This document shows positions 56,191 through 59,483 of a stretch of DNA of 59,483 bases, in pieces. This DNA is from Candidatus Gastranaerophilales bacterium (GTDB lineage Bacteria; Cyanobacteriota; Vampirovibrionia; Gastranaerophilales; Gastranaerophilaceae). Each line of letters starts with the position of its first letter. The first letter of the stretch is position 1. Where the stretch lies: positions 1 through 59,483 of the forward strand of contig CALVEI010000003.1 in assembly GCA_944326515.1 (NCBI GenBank), given 5' to 3'. The position numbers were made by a program, and so were the translations under genes. The notes under the pieces are model-generated. The model ran no database searches. It saw only the letters and a program-made list of their open reading frames with translations, and was not told the DNA's origin.

Positions 56191-56704
56191 AGAAATAAAC
56201 ATTTTTATTGAAAACACCTATGAAGGTTTTGATCAAGAACTTGATTTGGCTCAAGTTACAAATGACGCTATATTAATGGTAAAAACCTTTTTAAACAAAC
56301 AAAATTTAGTTGATGCTTCTTGTCTTAAAGATTATGATTTTAGACTTTTGTATTTTGATATTGTTTTTTGCGACAACGAAAAGATACACGAAATCAATAG
56401 AGAATACAGACAAAAGGATTCGCCTACAGATGTTATAACTTTTGCAATATTTGCTGACAGCCCAAAGGAAGAAAGATTTATTTTTGATAACGAAATTAAC
56501 CTTGGAGAAATTATCATCTCTTTGGACAAAGCAATAGAACAATCAAAATCTTTAGATCACGGCAATAACTCTTTTAAAGAAGAATTATATTTTTTAATTG
56601 CTCATGGTATACTACACTTGTTGGGATATGATCACCAAGATGAAAAATCTCTGGTTGAAATGTGGAATATCCAACAAGAAATAATTAATTCAAAGAGTGA
56701 GTAA
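56177..56704 (+). CDS. ybeY: Endoribonuclease YbeY (rRNA maturation)
   Basis: 175 residues. Zinc motif HGILHLLGYDH (HxxxHxxGxxH) and the preceding QKDSPTDVITFAI are diagnostic. Acts in 16S rRNA 3' end processing and ribosome quality control. Starts inside the end of pgpH, and dgkA follows after 2 nt. Confidence 0.96.
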   Translation: MNKTKEINIFIENTYEGFDQELDLAQVTNDAILMVKTFLNKQNLVDASCLKDYDFRLLYFDIVFCDNEKIHEINREYRQKDSPTDVITFAIFADSPKEERFIFDNEINLGEIIISLDKAIEQSKSLDHGNNSFKEELYFLIAHGILHLLGYDHQDEKSLVEMWNIQQEIINSKSE

Positions 56705-56706
56705 AG

Positions 56707-57087
56707 ATGTCAAAATTTGCTTCAAGCGGTTATAAAAAAAGCTTGTCATACGCTCTTCAAGGGTTGAGTGTTGCATACAAGTCTCAAAGAAATTACAGAT
56801 TCCATCTACTCGTCGGTTTTTTGGCAATAGTTGGAGGAATTTTACTTAACTTTAAATGTATTGAATATTGCGTTTTAATATTATCAATAAGCTTTGTTAT
56901 AACAGCAGAACTGTTTAATTCTGTAATAGAGTTTGCGCTTGATGCATTGTACAAAAACAAATATTCAAAAATGGTAAAAATGGCAAAAGACCTTTCTGCT
57001 GGAGTTGTTTTGATTGCAGCAATGACAAGTATCTTGATAGGTTTGATGCTTTTTGGACGCAAACTGTTAATTATGTATCTATACTAA
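56707..57087 (+). CDS. Diacylglycerol/undecaprenol kinase family protein (DgkA)
   Basis: 126 residues with three TM helices. N-terminal amphipathic part YALQGLSVAYKSQRNYRFH, then the catalytic Glu helix TAELFNSVIEFALDAL and KMAKDLSAGVVLIAA. Gram-positive/cyanobacterial relatives phosphorylate undecaprenol. Third gene of the pgpH-ybeY-dgkA operon; overlaps the convergent gene by 9 nt. Confidence 0.94.
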   Translation: MSKFASSGYKKSLSYALQGLSVAYKSQRNYRFHLLVGFLAIVGGILLNFKCIEYCVLILSISFVITAELFNSVIEFALDALYKNKYSKMVKMAKDLSAGVVLIAAMTSILIGLMLFGRKLLIMYLY

Positions 57088-58362
57088 CAGGTTTATTATT
57101 TCTGCCGTTGAATAAATGTCTTTTATAACATGAATTTTGCAACCAAGCTCTTTTTCTGCTTGAGCTAAAGTGACATTGTCCAAAAAGTCATTTGTAAATT
57201 CTCTAAGCATAATTGAAGGAATAACAAGATTTTCTATGTCTTTTTCTTTTAATTGGTTTATTAAATCCTGCCCTGTTATTAAGCCGGCAACAGTGACATT
57301 TGAACCAAAGAAATCGTTTTTAAGTTCAACAATCTCGCCATTAAAATTTTCAATCGAATTAAGAGTATCAACAATATCTTTAAAAACATTTATAGAACTT
57401 TGCGCAACAGCAAAAGTATATTTTACGGATTTAGCAAGCTTTTTCGGTAATTTCTTTTTACGTTTTTCAAAATCGTCTATTAAAAGCCTCAATGCCCCAA
57501 CTCCGTCTTCAAGTTGAGAAAAGCTTCCGTAATATTTTTTATCGGGAATCGGATAATCCGCCTTTAAAAAGAACTCATCGCTCGCCATCGCAAGGTGTTT
57601 TTTTACTTTTTTATTAAAATTTTCCACCTGTTTGATAACGTGCAATGCATTTTCCTTGGTTAAAGTTTTTAAATCATTTTTATGGAAACGTGTAATACCA
57701 ACAGGCACAATCGCTACAGATTGAATTATTGACTTAAACTTTTCAAAGTCTTTAAGAGTTTTCTCAAGCTCCTCACCATCGTTATACCCAGGACAAAGAA
57801 CAATCTGTGCGTGTATTGGGATATCTGCATTTTTTAACCATTTCAAATCTTCAAGAATATTAGCGGCTTTAGGGTTGTTAAGCATCTTTGAACGCAAGTC
57901 GGGGTTTGTCGTATGTACTGAAACATACAAAGGTCCAAGGTGCAACTGTTCAATTCTTTTTTTGTCTTTTTCTGTCAAATTAGTCAAAGTAACATAAGTG
58001 CCTTGCAGGTATGAAAGCCTATAGTCATCATCTTTGATGTATAAGGATTTTCTTAAACCTTTAGGCTGCTGATCAACAAAGCAAAAAATACAATGATTTG
58101 TGCAAGGCTTTATTCTGTCAAAAACAGCTGATTCAAATACAACGCCCAAATCCTCATCAAAATCTTTTTCTATTTCAAAAACTTCAATCTCACCGTTAGC
58201 TTTTTCTATCTCAATCTCAACATCTTCACTGCACATCATATAACGGTAATCAATCATATCTTGCGGCTTTTCACCATTAATAGAAAGGATTTTATCCCCT
58301 TTTTCAAATTCAAGTTCTTGAGCAATAGAATCTTCAAGAATTTCGGATATAACAGCACTCAT
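57079..58362 (-). CDS. TIGR03279-type PDZ/radical-SAM/DUF512 protein
   Basis: 427 residues. A PDZ-like N-terminus (SIAQELEFEKGDKILSINGE) is followed by a Cys cluster CTNHCIFCFVDQQPKGLRKS, YLQGTYVTLTNL and the DUF512 domain with IVPVGITRF, and a late GLITGQDL. Called a cyanobacteria-specific Fe-S oxidoreductase family, but also in Firmicutes. Function unknown. ATG overlaps the stop of the PadR gene. Confidence 0.92.
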   Translation of the reverse strand: MSAVISEILEDSIAQELEFEKGDKILSINGEKPQDMIDYRYMMCSEDVEIEIEKANGEIEVFEIEKDFDEDLGVVFESAVFDRIKPCTNHCIFCFVDQQPKGLRKSLYIKDDDYRLSYLQGTYVTLTNLTEKDKKRIEQLHLGPLYVSVHTTNPDLRSKMLNNPKAANILEDLKWLKNADIPIHAQIVLCPGYNDGEELEKTLKDFEKFKSIIQSVAIVPVGITRFHKNDLKTLTKENALHVIKQVENFNKKVKKHLAMASDEFFLKADYPIPDKKYYGSFSQLEDGVGALRLLIDDFEKRKKKLPKKLAKSVKYTFAVAQSSINVFKDIVDTLNSIENFNGEIVELKNDFFGSNVTVAGLITGQDLINQLKEKDIENLVIPSIMLREFTNDFLDNVTLAQAEKELGCKIHVIKDIYSTAEIINLLV

Positions 58363-58874
58363 TAAATATTACCCTCCAATTCTTGAATAAACTTTTTAAA
58401 ATTTTCGACATCATTTATATTCTTTTTCAAAAGAGCTTTTTGATAATTGTCGTATTTTATATATTCATCATCAAGCGCATTTTGCATATCAAGCAAAAAT
58501 GATTCCAGCTTAATTAAAATATCATCAATAAAAGTTTGTTTTAGCTCATCATCGAGCAACGACATAACTGCGATACGAGATTGAATTTCTGTAAAAAACA
58601 AAGTCGGATTTTCGCTAAGCGGGGTAAAAAACAAATCATGAAACTTTTTTGTCCAGTGCATAGCTAAACCGTAATAAGTAGACTTTTTCCCACCTTGGGA
58701 ATAGTCGTTTCTCAAAGTAACAACATTTGAAGCAAGCAACCTTTTAAGAGCAGGGTGCAAAGTTCCAACACTTGGCTTTGTGAAATAGCCAAACTTTTCT
58801 ATAATATCTGCACGCAAAGAGTAAAGCGTACGTTCACGATTTTTTAAACTATACAGAATAAGAAGTTCAATCAT
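58362..58874 (-). CDS. PadR family transcriptional regulator
   Basis: 170 residues. Winged helix with LYSLRADIIEKFGYFTKPSVGTLHPALKRLLASN in the usual place (given as features, residues about 17-50), then RKST-type wing (GGKKSTYYGL) and the Vir_act_alpha-like C-terminal dimer helices. Represses genes in response to small molecules. Translationally coupled to the radical SAM gene, so may control it. Confidence 0.88.
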   Translation of the reverse strand: MIELLILYSLKNRERTLYSLRADIIEKFGYFTKPSVGTLHPALKRLLASNVVTLRNDYSQGGKKSTYYGLAMHWTKKFHDLFFTPLSENPTLFFTEIQSRIAVMSLLDDELKQTFIDDILIKLESFLLDMQNALDDEYIKYDNYQKALLKKNINDVENFKKFIQELEGNI

Positions 58875-59409
58875 AGGTATAGGATAGCATGAAATTCTTG
58901 TTGCAAAAACAGTTGATTAATTTTATTATAGTAGAGCTTGCCGATGTGGCACTCTGCCGAGCGGATTGAGACAGGCACGCCGAGGACGCAGTCCCCAGTG
59001 CCTATGTGAACAAGGACAATGAAGTGTAAAATTTTTAGAATAAAAATTTGAAGCGGAATGCAAATCCTTGTGAACGTCAAAATCCAAGAAAATGATTAAT
59101 AGGTTACCTTCGTCACTGAGGCGCAATCATTGAACTTTGTAAAATCAATTGGACTTTGCCGATGTGGCACTCTGCCGACGAGTAAGTGACTAAATGTCAC
59201 TTGCGAGGAGAGGGGTAATAACGAAGTGGTTACCTTCGTCACTGAGGCGCAATCATTGAACTTTGTAAAATCAATTGGACTTTGCCGATGTGGCACTCTG
59301 CCGACGAGTAAGTGACTAAATGTCACTTGCGAGGAGAGGGGTAATAACGAAGTGGTTACCTTCGTCACTGAGGCACAACTATTGAACTTTGTAAAATCAA
59401 TTGGACTTT
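58875..59409. repeat. Non-coding region with 126-bp tandem repeats and tRNA-Leu 5' fragments
   Basis: Copies at 59102-59227 and 59228-59353, and a third partial copy at 59354-59420 that runs into the tRNA with two or three substitutions. Each unit holds TTTGCCGATGTGGC, which includes the first 11 nt of the tRNA-Leu gene. A further diverged piece with the same core is at 58938-58960, followed by unrelated sequence. No credible gene; minus-strand frames here simply translate the repeat. Confidence 0.9.
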
Positions 59410-59483
59410 GCCGATGTGGCGAAATGGTAGACGCACACGCTTCAGGTGCGTGCGAGGAAACTCATGGGGGTTCGAGTCCCTTC
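59410..59483 (+). tRNA. tRNA-Leu (anticodon CAG), truncated by the window edge
   Basis: Acceptor 5' GCCGATG, D-arm with AATGGTAGAC, anticodon stem-loop CACGC-TTCAGGT-GCGTG (anticodon CAG), a long variable arm (CGAGGAAACTCATG), and T arm GGGGTTCGAGTCCC. The 3' acceptor strand lies beyond the window. The class II variable arm agrees with leucine. Confidence 0.93.

Noticed and set aside
58938-59300. Extra tRNA-Leu genes
   Set aside because: Only the first 11 nt match; no anticodon arm or T arm follows in those copies.
59096-59368. Minus-strand 90-residue frame in the tandem repeats
   Set aside because: It is just two copies of the 126-bp unit translated; 126 is divisible by three so any clear frame stays open. 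No SD or family.

Overview
AT-rich bacterial chromosome segment with dense coding on both strands, short intergenic gaps, intrinsic terminators and frequent TTG/GTG starts backed by Shine-Dalgarno (SD) sites. The gene content points to a non-photosynthetic relative of Cyanobacteria, most likely a gut Vampirovibrionia/Gastranaerophilales ('Melainabacteria'): a TIGR03279-type PDZ/radical-SAM/DUF512 protein, a flavodiiron protein with rubredoxin (anaerobe O2/NO defence), a CheA-REC hybrid, and many lineage-type hypotheticals with a short F-x-G motif near the N-terminus. This assignment is inference. I see no transposase, phage, CRISPR or rRNA.

Layout. 1-1969 (minus): a large secreted repeat protein running off the left edge, whose reading frame is broken in a G10 tract. 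2.1-6.8 kb: PBP1A, rimI-bioY, and an RHH / CMP-sugar synthetase / DciA-like operon. 7.1-14 kb: hypotheticals, rsmI with a STAS-like gene, pepA, a UvrD-type helicase. 14.0-15.4 kb: rubredoxin and flavodiiron protein. 15.5-19.03 kb (minus): four uncharacterised genes behind a promoter, a cobalamin-riboswitch-like leader and a terminator that ends at the first start codon. This is the most interesting unit in the window. 19.0-23.4 kb: two GT-C glycosyltransferase-like membrane proteins in tandem, nearly identical in DNA except for their C-terminal fifth.

23.6-29.5 kb: a chemosensory cluster (tandem CheW, sensor-less MCP, CheA with receiver) followed by a stand-alone HD protein resembling the Ppx C-terminal domain. 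29.5-39.4 kb: BI-1 family protein, then a mostly minus-strand run queE, dnaJ-like, bioF, membrane protein, hydrolase with a Cys in the nucleophile elbow, class III aminotransferase, HAD phosphatase, dapA, degenerate nuclease-like secreted protein, miaB. 39.5-51 kb: ftsH, YhaM-like exonuclease, a sugar nucleotidyltransferase cut by an in-frame stop beside an A16 run, aroF, a Clp N-domain-only protein, miaA and several small proteins. 51-58.9 kb: ilvD, yebC, a 51-residue membrane protein, pgpH-ybeY-dgkA, the DUF512 radical SAM protein and a PadR regulator. 58.9-59.48 kb: 126-bp tandem repeats carrying the first 11 nt of tRNA-Leu, leading into a truncated tRNA-Leu(CAG) at the right edge.

Functional links: envelope synthesis and surface sugars (PBP1A, PgpH, DgkA, the GT-C pair, nucleotidyltransferase, NeuA-like), tRNA modification (miaA, miaB, queE), biotin (bioY, bioF), and amino acid synthesis (dapA, aroF, ilvD).
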